Positions 34,748-45,383 of a stretch of 64,000 nucleotides of DNA are shown one piece after another. The stretch is from DASUAS01 sp963720765 (GTDB taxonomy: Bacteria > Actinomycetota > Acidimicrobiia > IMCC26256 > DASPTH01), in assembly GCA_963720765.1 (NCBI GenBank), contig CAVRGS010000001.1, positions 124,001 to 188,000 on the forward strand, in the 5' to 3' direction. The notes beneath the pieces were generated by a model. It had not been told where the DNA came from, did no database searches, and saw only the letters and a list, made by a program, of their open reading frames with translations. The position numbers were made by a program, and so were the translations under genes. Every line of letters begins with the position of its first letter. Position 1 is the first letter of the stretch.

Positions 34748-36478
34748 ATGTACGACATCCTGATCAAGGGCGGTGACGTGGTCGACGGCACCGGCGGTGC
34801 CCGCCGGCGTGCCGACGTGGCCATCGCGGGCGACCGCGTGGTCGCCATCGGTGAGGTGGCCACCGGGAACGACGGTGACGCCGCGACCACCATCGACGCC
34901 ACCGGCAAGGTCGTCACGCCCGGGTTCGTCGACGTCCACACGCACTACGACGCGCAGGTGTTCTGGGACGGTGCGCTGACGCCGTCGCCGTTGCACGGTG
35001 TGACCACCGCGCTCGCGGGCAACTGCGGGTTCACCATCGCGCCGCTGTCCGACGACGCCGCCGACGGCGACTACCTGATGCGGATGCTCGCGCGCGTCGA
35101 GGGCATGCCCCTCGAGTCACTGCGCGACGGCGTGCCGTGGAACTGGAAGTCGACGGCCGAGTACTTCGACGAGATCGAGGGTCGGCTCGGGATCAACGCC
35201 GGGTTCATGGTCGGGCACTCGGCCATCCGCCGCGTCGTGATGGGGGAGGAGTCCACCGCGCGCGAGGCGAAGCCCGAAGAGCTCGAGGCGATGCGAGCGC
35301 TGTTGCGCGCCGGACTCGAGGCCGGGGGGATGGGCTTCTCGTCGTCGTGGGCGCGCACCCACAACGACGCCGAAGGGCACATGGTGCCGTCTCGCTTCGC
35401 GTCGCGCGACGAGATCGTCGACCTCTGCGCCACCGTCGGCGAGTTCGAAGGCACGTCACTCGAGTTCATCCCGATGGTCGGCCCGTTCGAGCCCTGGGCG
35501 GTCGAGCTGATGGCAGCCATGTCGGCGGCCGCGCAACGACCGCTGAACTGGAACGTGCTCGGCGTCAACGGCAAGAACATGGCCGACGTCGAGCAGAAGC
35601 TCGAGGCCGGTACGTACGCACGCGAGCACGGCGGTCGAGTCGTCGCGCTCACCGTGCCGATGAGCTTCCCGGTGTACCTGTCGTTCCGCTCGGGGTTCAT
35701 CCTCGACGCGATGCCGGGGTGGGAAGACGTCATGGGGCTCCCGCTCGACGAGAAGCTGGCGTACTTCGAGGACGACGCTGCCCTGGCGAAGCTCGACGAG
35801 CAGTCGCGCAGCGACAAGAACCCGATGCGCATGCTCGCCAACTGGAGCAACCTGAAGATCCACGATGTCGTCGCCCCCGAGAACGAGCAGTACCGCGGCC
35901 GGATGATCGGCGACATCGCGCAGGAAGAGGGACGCAGCGCGTGGGAGGTCCTCGTCGCGATCGCTCGTGCCGACGAGCTCAACACGAGCTTCGGCACCGT
36001 GCCCGCGCCCGAGACCGACGACGACTGGAAGGCGCGCATCCAGGTGTGGCGCGACTCGCGGGCGCTCATCGGCGCGTCCGACGCCGGCGCCCACCTCGAC
36101 CTGCTGGCGTCGTTCAACTACGCCACCGAGGTCCTCGGCAAGGCGGTGCGCCAGCGCAAGCTGCTGCCGCTCGAGGAGGCGATCAACCTCATCACCGACA
36201 CGCCTGCGCAGCTCTACGGCCTGCGCGAGCGCGGTCGGATCGAGGAGGGGTGGAAGGCCGACGTGGTGGTCATGGACCCCGAGACCATCGGCAGCCACGA
36301 CGTGCGCATGCGCATGGACCTGCCCGGCGGCGCGGGGCGCCTCTACGCGGAGGCCGACGGCATCGACCACGTCCTCGTGAACGGCACGTCCATCGTCCGC
36401 GACGGCAAGCTCACCGACGAGCGCAACGGCACCCTGCTCCGCAGCGGCCGCGACACCCGAACCGCCCCCCTCTCCTGA
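34748..36478 (+). CDS. N-acyl-D-amino-acid deacylase family amidohydrolase
   Basis: An intact 576-residue member of the D-aminoacylase group. HTHYDAQVFWD at about 64-74 provides the metal HxH, GNCGFTIAP the conserved Cys, and GHSAIRR and SDAGAHLD later metal and substrate positions. Unlike the two paralogues it has a longer middle (MSFPVYLSFRSGFILDAM). The message has a leader: TAAGGT about 35 bp upstream as -10 and GAGAGGATC as ribosome site. It ends at a strong 16-bp hairpin shared with the convergent IclR gene. The true substrate may be an N-acyl or carbamoyl compound. Confidence 0.88.
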   Translation: MYDILIKGGDVVDGTGGARRRADVAIAGDRVVAIGEVATGNDGDAATTIDATGKVVTPGFVDVHTHYDAQVFWDGALTPSPLHGVTTALAGNCGFTIAPLSDDAADGDYLMRMLARVEGMPLESLRDGVPWNWKSTAEYFDEIEGRLGINAGFMVGHSAIRRVVMGEESTAREAKPEELEAMRALLRAGLEAGGMGFSSSWARTHNDAEGHMVPSRFASRDEIVDLCATVGEFEGTSLEFIPMVGPFEPWAVELMAAMSAAAQRPLNWNVLGVNGKNMADVEQKLEAGTYAREHGGRVVALTVPMSFPVYLSFRSGFILDAMPGWEDVMGLPLDEKLAYFEDDAALAKLDEQSRSDKNPMRMLANWSNLKIHDVVAPENEQYRGRMIGDIAQEEGRSAWEVLVAIARADELNTSFGTVPAPETDDDWKARIQVWRDSRALIGASDAGAHLDLLASFNYATEVLGKAVRQRKLLPLEEAINLITDTPAQLYGLRERGRIEEGWKADVVVMDPETIGSHDVRMRMDLPGGAGRLYAEADGIDHVLVNGTSIVRDGKLTDERNGTLLRSGRDTRTAPLS

Positions 36479-36530
36479 CGAGCATCTCGAAGTTCGCGTA
36501 CGTAGGCGACAGTCAACTTCGAGATGCTCG
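36479..36530. terminator. 16-bp perfect inverted repeat between convergent genes (bidirectional terminator)
   Basis: CGAGCATCTCGAAGTT at 36479-36494 pairs perfectly with AACTTCGAGATGCTCG at 36515-36530, around a 20-nt loop. The left arm begins right after the deacylase TGA; the right arm holds the last codons (RASRS) and the stop of the IclR gene. No T-run follows, which is common for terminators in GC-rich Actinobacteria. Confidence 0.75.
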
Positions 36531-37412
36531 GGCGGGGGTGGGGGAGAGTGGCGTCAACGCGGACGTGATGCGGCTCGTGGCGGCGACGAGGGCGTCGCCG
36601 GCGGCTCGGACGTCGGTGCCCCGGAGCGCGCGGGCGAAGCCGGTGAGGGACACGACGAGAGTGACGTGCCCGGTGTGGTCGAACACCGGCGCGTTCACCA
36701 CGTTCACCGCGTAGTCGCGGTCGGGGTCGAGGTCGATCGCCAGGAACTCCTCGTGCGTCGCGAGCTCGTCGGCGAGACGGTCGAGCGCGGCCCGCGCCGA
36801 CGTGTCGTCGTCGCCCAGCATGCCCGCCAGCTCGCGGACGCGTGCGACGGGCGTGGACGCGATCTCGACCGCGTACCCGCGCTCGTGCGTGGCCACGAGC
36901 GCATCGGCGTAGTGGTCACGCGTGTCGGGAGGGACGTGGCCGAGCCAGTCGTCGCGCGTCGCGTCGGACGCCCACGCCACCACCGCGGCCCCGAGCGGTG
37001 GGCGCAACGGGAACGTCGCGCCCACGCGGAACGCGTGCGCCGCCGCGCGCGGATCGGCGACCTGGTCGAGCACCGTGACCGCGTCGTCGCCCACGTCGAG
37101 GGCCGCGCAGGTGGCGGCGAACCCGCGGCTGAGCTCGACCAGCGCGGGCCGGGCGAAATCGAGGGCCGGGAACGACTCGCCGGCGCGGCGCCCGAGCGCC
37201 ACCATGGCCGGACCCAGCCGGTACGTCTTGCTCGTGGGATCGCGCAGCACCCAGCCGGCAGCCGCGAGGCTGGTGAGGATGGCGTGGCCGGTCGACTTGT
37301 TCACGCCCAGGCGGCGGGTGAGCTCCGCCAGCGACAGCGACGCGTCGGGACGCTCGGCCAGGAGGGCCATGGTGGCGACGACCCGTTCGGTGGGCGGTGA
37401 CGTCCTCGGCAT
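36513..37412 (-). CDS. IclR family transcriptional regulator
   Basis: A 299-residue regulator. The N-terminal winged helix (LSLAELTRRLGVNKSTGHAI, AAGWVLRDPTSKTYRLGPAM) is followed by the effector domain (FRVGATFPLRPPLGAAVVAW, ATHERGYAVEIASTPVARVR). ATG at 37412 gives the standard length. It is divergent from the 37517-41598 operon across a 104-bp gap, so this operon is its probable target. Its stop codon is inside the terminator hairpin. The effector is unknown but should be a substrate or product of that operon. Confidence 0.9.
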   Translation of the reverse strand: MPRTSPPTERVVATMALLAERPDASLSLAELTRRLGVNKSTGHAILTSLAAAGWVLRDPTSKTYRLGPAMVALGRRAGESFPALDFARPALVELSRGFAATCAALDVGDDAVTVLDQVADPRAAAHAFRVGATFPLRPPLGAAVVAWASDATRDDWLGHVPPDTRDHYADALVATHERGYAVEIASTPVARVRELAGMLGDDDTSARAALDRLADELATHEEFLAIDLDPDRDYAVNVVNAPVFDHTGHVTLVVSLTGFARALRGTDVRAAGDALVAATSRITSALTPLSPTPARASRS

Positions 37413-37516
37413 GGCCGACAGTGTCGCCCGAGCGTTCGAATATTGCAACCATTGTGCCGCACATTTGCGCCGTGGCATGATGCACGGACAGGTGTGACTC
37501 GATTCCGGGGGGACCC
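37413..37516. promoter_or_regulatory. Divergent control region iclR / aminoacylase operon
   Basis: This 104-bp gap is AT-richer than its surroundings around CGAATATTGCAACCATTG (37437-37454), the likely promoter or IclR binding zone. The + gene has GGGGGGACCC directly before ATG 37517. Confidence 0.45.
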
Positions 37517-39240
<1,724 letters not shown>

Positions 39241-39244
<4 letters not shown>

Positions 39245-40572
39245 GCTCGTCGGACGTGTCAGCCGACATGTCCACGGGGGGCGACGTCCTCCTGCAGACG
39301 CCCACCGGCAACCGCCGCGTCGAAGCGGTCAAGATCCCCGTGTCGCGCTACCTGTCACCCGACTTCTTCGACCGCGAACTCACCGAGGTGTGGCCGCGCA
39401 CGTGGCAGCTCGCGTGCACCGTCGACCACGTCTCGGAGCCGGGTGACTGGTTCGAGTACCGCGTGGGCCAGTACTCGGTGCTGATCGTGCGGGGCGACGA
39501 CGACGTGCTGCGCGCGTTCCAGAACGTGTGCCTGCACCGCGGGAGCGAGCTCTGCAGCGGCTCGGGCGCGGGCCTGGCGGAGATCCGCTGCCCGTTCCAC
39601 CGCTGGACCTGGGGGCTCGACGGCCGCCTCCGCGAGGTGCCGTCGCGTCGCGAGTTCGGCGTGCTCAACGACGACTACCCGCTCATCGACGTGCAGGTGG
39701 GCACGTGGGGTCCACTGGTCTTCGTGAACCTCGACCGGGACGCCGAGCCACTCGACGAGTTCCTCGCGCCCGTGCCGGCGGAGACCGCATGGGCGAACCT
39801 CGAGGAGTTCCGCTGCCAGGCCGTCATCTCGGTGCGGGCCGACTGCAACTGGAAGACGCTCATCGAGGGCTTCAGCGAGACGTATCACGTGCAGGGCATC
39901 CACCGCGAGATGCTCGGCATGGCCGACGACGTCAACGGTCCGCAGATCACGTGGCACCGTCACGGCCGCCTCGTGCAGTCGTACGGGCTGCCGTCACCAC
40001 GCCAGGGACGTCCCGGCGCCGACGACGACGTGTTCGCGTCGTTCGTCGAGGTGATGGGCGGACGCATCGGGGTGGAGGACACGGCCGCGCCGATGCCGTC
40101 GATCCCGGAGGGCGAGACGCTGCGCGGGATGTTGGCGCGGATGGTGCGAGACACCAACGCGGCGCTGGGGATCGACCTCTCGGCGTACGAGGACCACCAG
40201 GTGCTCGACATGGAGCAGTACAACCTGTTCCCGAGCATCACCGTGCTCGTGTTCGCCGACATGCTCTCGATCGTGCGGGCGCGTCCGGGCACGCACGTGG
40301 AGGAGGCGTACATGGACATGTTCGCGTTCACGCGCGTCCAGGACCCGAAGGCGCCACGCACGAAGCCGATCGACGCAGTGCTGCCGCCCGACACGGATCC
40401 GCCGTTCGGACTGGTGATCAACCAGGACTGCGACAACTTCGCGCGCACGCAACGCGGCCTGCACCAGCCCGGCCTCACGCACCTCACGGTGTCGCCCACC
40501 GAGGAGTGCCGCCTGGTGAACCTGCACCGCACGCTCGAGGAGTACCTGGGCATCGGTCCCGAGGACGGATGA
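39241..40572 (+). CDS. Aromatic ring-hydroxylating dioxygenase alpha subunit (Rieske)
   Basis: A 443-residue Rieske oxygenase large subunit, longer than the two at 6.5-8.7 kb and more like true ring-hydroxylating dioxygenases or choline-monooxygenase-like enzymes. Rieske ligands are NVCLHRG and RCPFHRWTWG; the mononuclear iron His pair is in TYHVQGIHREM, with an Asp expected near the C-terminus (QDCDNF). Coupled by ATGA to both neighbours. The next gene is a likely small-subunit-like partner. Reductase and ferredoxin are not nearby. Confidence 0.88.
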
Positions 40573-41114
40573 GCGATCCTCGACGGACGGCGCTCACCGT
40601 CGACGACCTGCTCGCACGCGAGGAGATCACCGACGTGGTCAAGGCCCTGGCGCGCGGCACCGACCGGCTCGACCGCGAGCTGATGGCGTCCTGCTACCAC
40701 CCCGACGGCACCGACGACCACAACGTGTTCCGCGGCACCGGGACCGAGTTCGCACAGTGGGTCGTCGACACGCTGCCGCACTTCCAGGCGACCATGCACT
40801 TCATCGGTCCGCCCCGGATCCGCAACCACGCGGATCGGGCCGAGGTCGACACCTACTGCGTCGCGCACCACGTCTCGACACCCGACGACACCGGCCAGCA
40901 GACCGACATGGTCCTCGGGCTGCGCTACGTCGACCGGTTCGAGCGCCGGATCCACGACGGGACGGGCACCTGGCTGATCGCGGCCCGGGTGTGCGCCTTC
41001 GACTGGTCGTACACCGTCGAGTTCGATCCTGCGCGAGGATTCGGGTTCGAGAGCACGTGGACGCTGGGCGCCCGCGACCGCACCGACGTCACGTACGGCA
41101 CCTTCGACTTCTGA
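40569..41114 (+). CDS. SnoaL/NTF2-like protein, possible dioxygenase beta-type subunit
   Basis: A 181-residue NTF2-fold protein. LTVDDLLAREEITDVVKALA and DRLDRELMASCYHPDGTDDH open it, and YVDRFERRIHDGTGTWLIAA closes it, as in actinobacterial 'nuclear transport factor 2 family' proteins linked to catabolic gene sets. Its start overlaps the Rieske gene's stop (ATGA), so a 1:1 translation with the oxygenase is favoured. A structural beta-subunit role is plausible; an isomerase or dehydratase is the alternative. Confidence 0.78.
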   Translation: MSDPRRTALTVDDLLAREEITDVVKALARGTDRLDRELMASCYHPDGTDDHNVFRGTGTEFAQWVVDTLPHFQATMHFIGPPRIRNHADRAEVDTYCVAHHVSTPDDTGQQTDMVLGLRYVDRFERRIHDGTGTWLIAARVCAFDWSYTVEFDPARGFGFESTWTLGARDRTDVTYGTFDF

Positions 41115-41124
41115 GGAGATCACC

Positions 41125-41598
41125 ATGGCACCGACCGCATCATTGGCTCATGTGGGAGCCCCGGAGGCGTTGCACCTCGGCGCCGCCGACCTGCCCTTCG
41201 TCGACATCGGCGACGGTAACAAGCTCAAGGTGATCCACGTCGACGAGCAGGAAGGCCTCTGGATCGTCGAGAACATCTTCCAGGCCGGGTATGCGGTGCA
41301 GAAGCACCGTCACACCGGCCCGGTGTGGGGCTACACCATTTCCGGCGCGTGGAAGTACGCCGAGTACGACTACGTGAACCGCGCCGGGTCGTTCCTCTAC
41401 GAACCCGCCGGGTCGATCCACACCCTCACGTGCATCGAGGACGACACCCAGGTGTGGTTCCACATGTACGGCGTCAACCTGAACCTGGCCGAGGACGGCA
41501 GCATCGAGTCGGTGGCCGACGGCGCCGGTGCGCTCGCCGCCTACTACGCCCTCTGCGAGGCGCAGGGCTTCGATCGCCCGAACGTCATCGTGGCGTAA
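41125..41598 (+). CDS. Cupin, 2,4'-dihydroxyacetophenone dioxygenase family
   Basis: A 157-residue single-domain cupin. QKHRHTGPVWGYTISG supplies the first metal-binding motif (H-x-H ... ), and FLYEPAGSIHTLTCIEDD the second His. The fold and spacing match the 2,4'-dihydroxyacetophenone dioxygenase-like family, Fe-dependent C-C bond cleaving enzymes. It follows the NTF2-like gene by 10 bp with its own GGAG site and ends the operon. As the last enzyme it could cleave an oxidised aromatic ketone. Confidence 0.82.
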   Translation: MAPTASLAHVGAPEALHLGAADLPFVDIGDGNKLKVIHVDEQEGLWIVENIFQAGYAVQKHRHTGPVWGYTISGAWKYAEYDYVNRAGSFLYEPAGSIHTLTCIEDDTQVWFHMYGVNLNLAEDGSIESVADGAGALAAYYALCEAQGFDRPNVIVA

Positions 41599-41686
41599 CC
41601 CTCCGGACGCGCCCCGCGCCGATCGGCGCGAGGATGATGGACGGATCGCGTGGGTACGCGACCCGAGGGGCGTGCGAGGAGGCCAC

Positions 41687-43393
41687 GTGGCGACTGACGG
41701 CGCGGACAACACGGCACTCGGCGAGCTCCTCGGCATCACCGAGTCGGCGCTCGACACCGCCGACCCCGTCTCGCTCGCGCGCGGCTACGTCGGGGCCATG
41801 CGCCGAGCCGCCTTCCGGCCCTGGCGCACGGTGCCGGCGGTCGCCAAGTACGGCGCCGGACTCGGTCTCACCGGCGTGCACCTCGTGACGCGCGCGCTCG
41901 GTCACCCGCTCCCCGAAGTGGTCCATCCGGAACCGGGCGACAACCGATTCCGTGACCCCACCTGGAACGACAACATCTGGTTCCACGGCGGGCTCTCCAC
42001 CTACCTGCTCACCGCGCGTCTGATCCACGATCTCGTGGGGGCCGCGCACCTCGAGGGGACCGAGGAGTCGAAGGCGGAGTTCGCCGCGAGCATCCTCTCC
42101 GACGCGTTGTCGCCCACCAACTTCATCCTCGGCAACCCACGCGCGGTGAAGCGCGCGTTCGAGACCGGCGGCACGAGCGTCGTGCGGGGCCTGCGCAACT
42201 TCGTGCACGACGTCGTGAAGAACGAGGGGTGGCCGAGCCAGGTCGACAGCTCGTCGTTCGTGCTCGGGAAGAACACCGCGGCCACCCCGGGTCGCGTCGT
42301 GTTCCGCAACGACCTCATCGAGGTGCTGCAGTACGAGCCGAAGACCGACGAGGTGTTCGAGCGCCCGTTGGTGATCATCCCGCCGTGGATCAACCGGTAC
42401 TACATCGCCGACCTCGCGCCGGGGAAGAGCCTGGTGGAGTGGGCCGTCGAGCACGGGCACACCACGTTCACCATCAGCTTCCGCAACCCCGACGCGTCGA
42501 TGCGAGACCTCACCTTCGACGACTACCTGCGCCTCGGGCCGCTCACCGCCATCGACGTCGCGCGCGAGATCACGGGCAGCGAGACGGTGAACACCGCGTC
42601 GATCTGCCTCGGCGGCACGATGACGGTGATGTGCCTCGCCTACCTCGACGCGTGCGGCGACCACCTCGTGCACTCGTCGACGTTCATCAACAGCGGGGTC
42701 GACTACGAGGACGCCGGTGTGGCTGCGCGCGTGTTCACGGATCCGGCGACGCTCGAGTCGCTGAGCCGGCGCATGGAGCGCCACGGCTTCCTCCCGGGCA
42801 AGGACATCGCCCGCACCTTCGACCTGCTGCGCGCCAACGACCTCGTGTTCCGCTACGTCGTCGACAGCTGGCTGTTGGGGCAGAAGCCCGCCGCGTTCGA
42901 TCTGCTGGCGTGGAACGCCGACTACACCAACCTCCCGGGCAAGGCGCACGGCGAGTTCCTGCGCAAGGCGTACATGGAGAACGCGCTGGCGCAGGACGAG
43001 TACACCGCGCTCGGCGAGCGGCTGATGGTGTCGGAGATCGGCACCGACTCGTACATCGTCGCCGCTGTCGACGACCACATCGTCCCGTGGCCGGTGTCGT
43101 ACCGCACGACGCAGCTGTTCAAGGGGCCGATGCGGTTCGTGATGACGTCGGGCGGCCACATCGCCGGCATCGTGTCCCCGCCCGGTCCCAAGGTGCGGCT
43201 GTGGACCAACGCCGAGCTCCCGCGCGACGCCGCCGCGTGGCAGGCGAGCGCCACCGAGCACCGCGACACCTGGTGGAACGACTGGAGCCGGTGGTTGGCC
43301 GAACGCGCCGGCGAGCTGCAGGCACCGCCGACGCTGGGGAGCGGGCAGCACCCGCCGACGGGCGCGGCACCCGGCGAGTACGTACGGAGCTGA
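41687..43393 (+). CDS. phaC: Poly(3-hydroxyalkanoate) synthase / alpha-beta hydrolase
   Basis: A class I/II-type PHA synthase of 568 residues. FGRRNP-like N-terminus is replaced by a divergent one, but FRDPTWNDNIWFHGGLSTYL, NPRAVKRAFETGG, PPWINRYYIADLAPGKSLVE, the active-site box ASICLGGTM with the catalytic Cys, and YIVAAVDDHIVPW plus TSGGHIAGIV with the Asp and His are diagnostic. It polymerises hydroxyacyl-CoA into storage granules. GTG at 41687 is chosen from GAGGAGG four bases upstream. It is convergent with the regulator and phasin-like genes. Confidence 0.9.
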   Translation: MATDGADNTALGELLGITESALDTADPVSLARGYVGAMRRAAFRPWRTVPAVAKYGAGLGLTGVHLVTRALGHPLPEVVHPEPGDNRFRDPTWNDNIWFHGGLSTYLLTARLIHDLVGAAHLEGTEESKAEFAASILSDALSPTNFILGNPRAVKRAFETGGTSVVRGLRNFVHDVVKNEGWPSQVDSSSFVLGKNTAATPGRVVFRNDLIEVLQYEPKTDEVFERPLVIIPPWINRYYIADLAPGKSLVEWAVEHGHTTFTISFRNPDASMRDLTFDDYLRLGPLTAIDVAREITGSETVNTASICLGGTMTVMCLAYLDACGDHLVHSSTFINSGVDYEDAGVAARVFTDPATLESLSRRMERHGFLPGKDIARTFDLLRANDLVFRYVVDSWLLGQKPAAFDLLAWNADYTNLPGKAHGEFLRKAYMENALAQDEYTALGERLMVSEIGTDSYIVAAVDDHIVPWPVSYRTTQLFKGPMRFVMTSGGHIAGIVSPPGPKVRLWTNAELPRDAAAWQASATEHRDTWWNDWSRWLAERAGELQAPPTLGSGQHPPTGAAPGEYVRS

Positions 43394-43396
43394 CGG

Positions 43397-43777
43397 CTAC
43401 TGCGAGGCCGAGGCAGGCGAGTTGGCCTGCACGTAGCTGCGGTACACCGACAGCAGGGCCTGCTTCTGGTCGTCGGAGAGGCGGTCGTCGGACCGGATCG
43501 CCGACTCGGTGTCGGGCAGCTCGGCTTCCGACTCGGTGCCGTCGACCCCGGCGTGTGCGAGCAGGGTGTCGGCCGAGACGTTGAGCGCCCGGGCGATCGA
43601 CTGGAGCACACGGACCGAGGGCTCGTGGAGCCCCCGCTCGAGCTGACTCAGGTACGGGTTCGAGACCTGGGCCAGGTCGGCCATCTGCCGCAGCGACAGG
43701 TTCGCCAGTTGGCGTTGGGCCCGGATGAACGAGCCGAGCGCGTGCAGCTGGTCGTCGCGTTCGGGGCGTTCGCTCAT
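43397..43777 (-). CDS. XRE family HTH regulator
   Basis: A 126-residue protein with one N-terminal helix-turn-helix of Cro/C1 type: FIRAQRQLANLSLRQMADLA, QVSNPYLSQLERGLHEPSVR, VLQSIARALNVSADTLL. The C-terminal 55 residues are acidic and unlike known domains. It lies between PHA synthase (3 bp away, convergent) and the phasin-like gene (same strand), so a regulator of PHA storage is likely. Its own promoter TACGCT is 6 nt before the ATG. Confidence 0.87.
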   Translation of the reverse strand: MSERPERDDQLHALGSFIRAQRQLANLSLRQMADLAQVSNPYLSQLERGLHEPSVRVLQSIARALNVSADTLLAHAGVDGTESEAELPDTESAIRSDDRLSDDQKQALLSVYRSYVQANSPASASQ

Positions 43778-43783
43778 CGTGGA

Positions 43784-43789
43784 AGCGTA
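43784..43789 (-). promoter_or_regulatory. -10 box (TACGCT) of the XRE regulator
   Basis: TACGCT on the minus strand, 6 nt before ATG 43777. Confidence 0.45.
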
Positions 43790-43800
43790 GGAGAGAAACG

Positions 43801-43841
43801 GCGGCCCCCGGTCCGGAGGGGGGATCCGGACGGGGGGCCGC
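43801..43841 (-). terminator. GC-rich hairpin after the phasin-like gene
   Basis: GCGGCCCCCGGTCCGG at 43801-43816 and CCGGACGGGGGGCCGC at 43826-43841 pair at 15 of 16 positions around a 9-nt loop. On the minus strand a TTT follows at once. It separates the phasin-like gene from the XRE gene. Next to it a 14-bp direct repeat, GCACGCGAGGTGGT, occurs twice at 43840-43867. Confidence 0.7.
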
Positions 43842-43904
43842 ACGCGAGGTGGTGCACGCGAGGTGGTGCACGCCGAGCAGAGGTCGGTCAGACCCGGAGG
43901 TCGG

Positions 43905-44192
43905 TCAAGCGGTCTTCTTCGCCGGCGTCATGACCTCGACGACCTTGAGGACGAAGTCCTTCTGGGTGCCGAGCAGGTCCTCGGCGAAGCCGAAGCTGGA
44001 CTCGACGACGGCCTTGGGGTCGGGGAGCTGGTCCACGAAGGGGACCGAGTCGAGCTCGGGCATGGTGAACGCCTTGCCGGCGAACTCCATCCACATGGTG
44101 ATGCCGTTGTAGGCGACTTCCTGGCCCTGCTTCACGCCGGCGATGACGGCGTCGGTGAACACGGCGGTGGGGTCGGCGGTCTTGGTGGCCAT
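43905..44192 (-). CDS. Phasin-like small protein
   Basis: A 95-residue protein: short Lys/Thr N-terminus, a central Phe/Met-rich region, and an amphipathic helix ending GFAEDLLGTQKDFVLKVVEV followed by a lysine tail (PAKKTA). This is the plan of granule-coating phasins, and it neighbours PHA synthase. A near-perfect TTGACA/TATACT promoter and an AGGAG site indicate strong expression, as phasins need. The family assignment is by pattern and context; I cannot exclude another small abundant protein. Confidence 0.68.
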   Translation of the reverse strand: MATKTADPTAVFTDAVIAGVKQGQEVAYNGITMWMEFAGKAFTMPELDSVPFVDQLPDPKAVVESSFGFAEDLLGTQKDFVLKVVEVMTPAKKTA

Positions 44193-44254
44193 GGGGGACT
44201 CCTGGGTTGGGGGGAGCCGTCGCGTCGGTGGCGACGGCGATGTGCGGTTCCAGA

Positions 44255-44284
44255 AGTATACGTAGCGGATGCTTGATCTGTCAA
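44255..44284 (-). promoter_or_regulatory. Strong sigma-70-type promoter of the phasin-like gene
   Basis: On the minus strand TTGACA (44279-44284), an 18-bp spacer, then TATACT (44255-44260). The transcript would start about 55 nt before ATG 44192, with AGGAG 6 nt before the start. It is the best -35/-10 pair in the window. Confidence 0.8.
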
Positions 44285-44302
44285 GCGACGTCGGGAGACG
44301 GG

Positions 44303-44308
44303 TAACGT
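44303..44308 (+). promoter_or_regulatory. -10 box (TAACGT) of mca
   Basis: TAACGT, 6 nt before GTG 44315. Confidence 0.45.
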
Positions 44309-44314
44309 GGACCC

Positions 44315-45253
44315 GTGGTGGCCCCCGCCGACGCCCAGCTCCGAGTGCTCTCCGTCCACGCCCATCCCGACGACGAAGCGTCGAAGGGCGCGGCCACGAT
44401 GGCCCGCTACGGGGCCGACGGGGTGCGGACGGTGCTCGTGACGTGCACCGGGGGCGAGGCCGGCGACATCCTCAACCCCGAGGCCGACACGCCCGAGGTC
44501 CGCGCCGATCTGGCCCTGGTGCGGCTGCGGGAGCTCGACGAGGCGGTGCGGATCATCGGGTACGACGCCCTCTACCTGCTCGGCTACCGCGACTCCGGCA
44601 TGCCCGACACCGAGGCCAACGCCCACCCCGACAACTTCGCCAACGCCGACCTCGACGACGCCACCGGCCGCCTGGTGGAGATCGTGCGGCGGGAGCGGCC
44701 CCAGGTGATCGTGGGCTACGCCCGTGACCGCGTGTACGCGCACCCCGACCACGTGCGGGTCCACGAGATCAGCGTGCTCGCATTCGAACGGGCCGGAGAT
44801 CCCGAGTGGTACCCCGAGCTCGGCGAACCGTGGCAGCCGATGAAGCTGTACTACAGCAACGGGTTCACCCGTCAGCGCATCCGAGCGCTCCACGACTGGT
44901 TCGTGGCGCAGGGCGACGAGAGCCCGCTGGCCAAGTGGGTCGAGCACATGGAGGAGCGCGACGCCGCCGCGCGCGCCGAGGGTGGCGACGGACACGACGA
45001 CGCGCTCGAGCAGGTCACCACCACGCGCGTCGACGTGCGCGACCAGATCGAGGTCGGGCGCGCCGCGCTGCTCGCGCACCGCACCCAGATCCCACCGGAC
45101 AGCTTCTTCTTCCGCGTGCCGCTCGAGGTCGAGCAGGAGCTGCACCCGTGGGAGGAGTACGTGCTGGCCCGCTCGTTGGTCGAACCAGGAGTGGCCGCGG
45201 GCGAGTACGAGACCGATCTCTTCGCGGGGCTCCGGGTGGTGGCCAGTCCCTGA
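44315..45253 (+). CDS. mca: Mycothiol conjugate amidase Mca-like (PIG-L deacetylase)
   Basis: A 312-residue zinc amidase of the PIG-L/LmbE family. VHAHPDDEASKGAA is the metal motif near the start, TGGEAGDILNPE follows, and YAHPDHVRVHEIS gives the last His. The extended C-terminus HRTQIPPDSFFFRVPLEVEQ matches Mca rather than MshB. Mca cleaves mycothiol adducts of toxic electrophiles to release mercapturates, so the organism probably makes mycothiol. A leaderless GTG start is supported by TAACGT 6 nt before. Confidence 0.88.
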   Translation: MVAPADAQLRVLSVHAHPDDEASKGAATMARYGADGVRTVLVTCTGGEAGDILNPEADTPEVRADLALVRLRELDEAVRIIGYDALYLLGYRDSGMPDTEANAHPDNFANADLDDATGRLVEIVRRERPQVIVGYARDRVYAHPDHVRVHEISVLAFERAGDPEWYPELGEPWQPMKLYYSNGFTRQRIRALHDWFVAQGDESPLAKWVEHMEERDAAARAEGGDGHDDALEQVTTTRVDVRDQIEVGRAALLAHRTQIPPDSFFFRVPLEVEQELHPWEEYVLARSLVEPGVAAGEYETDLFAGLRVVASP

Positions 45254-45383
45254 GCGCGTCCGAGCTCGACGCCGAGGTGACCCGTAGGACGCCGCGGACC
45301 ACGACCACGAGCTCGACGGGCACCACGTCGACCACTGCGACGACGACCCGAGCGCCCGTCGTGGTGCCGCCCCCGACGGAGCC
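45254..45383. other. 130-bp gap between convergent mca and AlkB-like genes
   Basis: On the plus strand one frame encodes a threonine-rich stretch (RTTTTSSTGTTSTTATTT) resembling the linker of secreted proteins such as the one at 30103. It has no start codon or domain attached and may be a gene fragment or chance from ACG/ACC-rich sequence. No clear terminator hairpin seen. Confidence 0.35.

Noticed and set aside
36479..36530. Inverted repeat as transposon ends
   Set aside because: The arms are 20 nt apart with no transposase or target duplication; a terminator explains it.
45289..45345. Threonine-rich reading frame after mca as an extra secreted-protein gene
   Set aside because: No start codon, signal peptide or domain is attached; ACC/ACG-rich DNA alone explains it. 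Kept only as a note on the gap.
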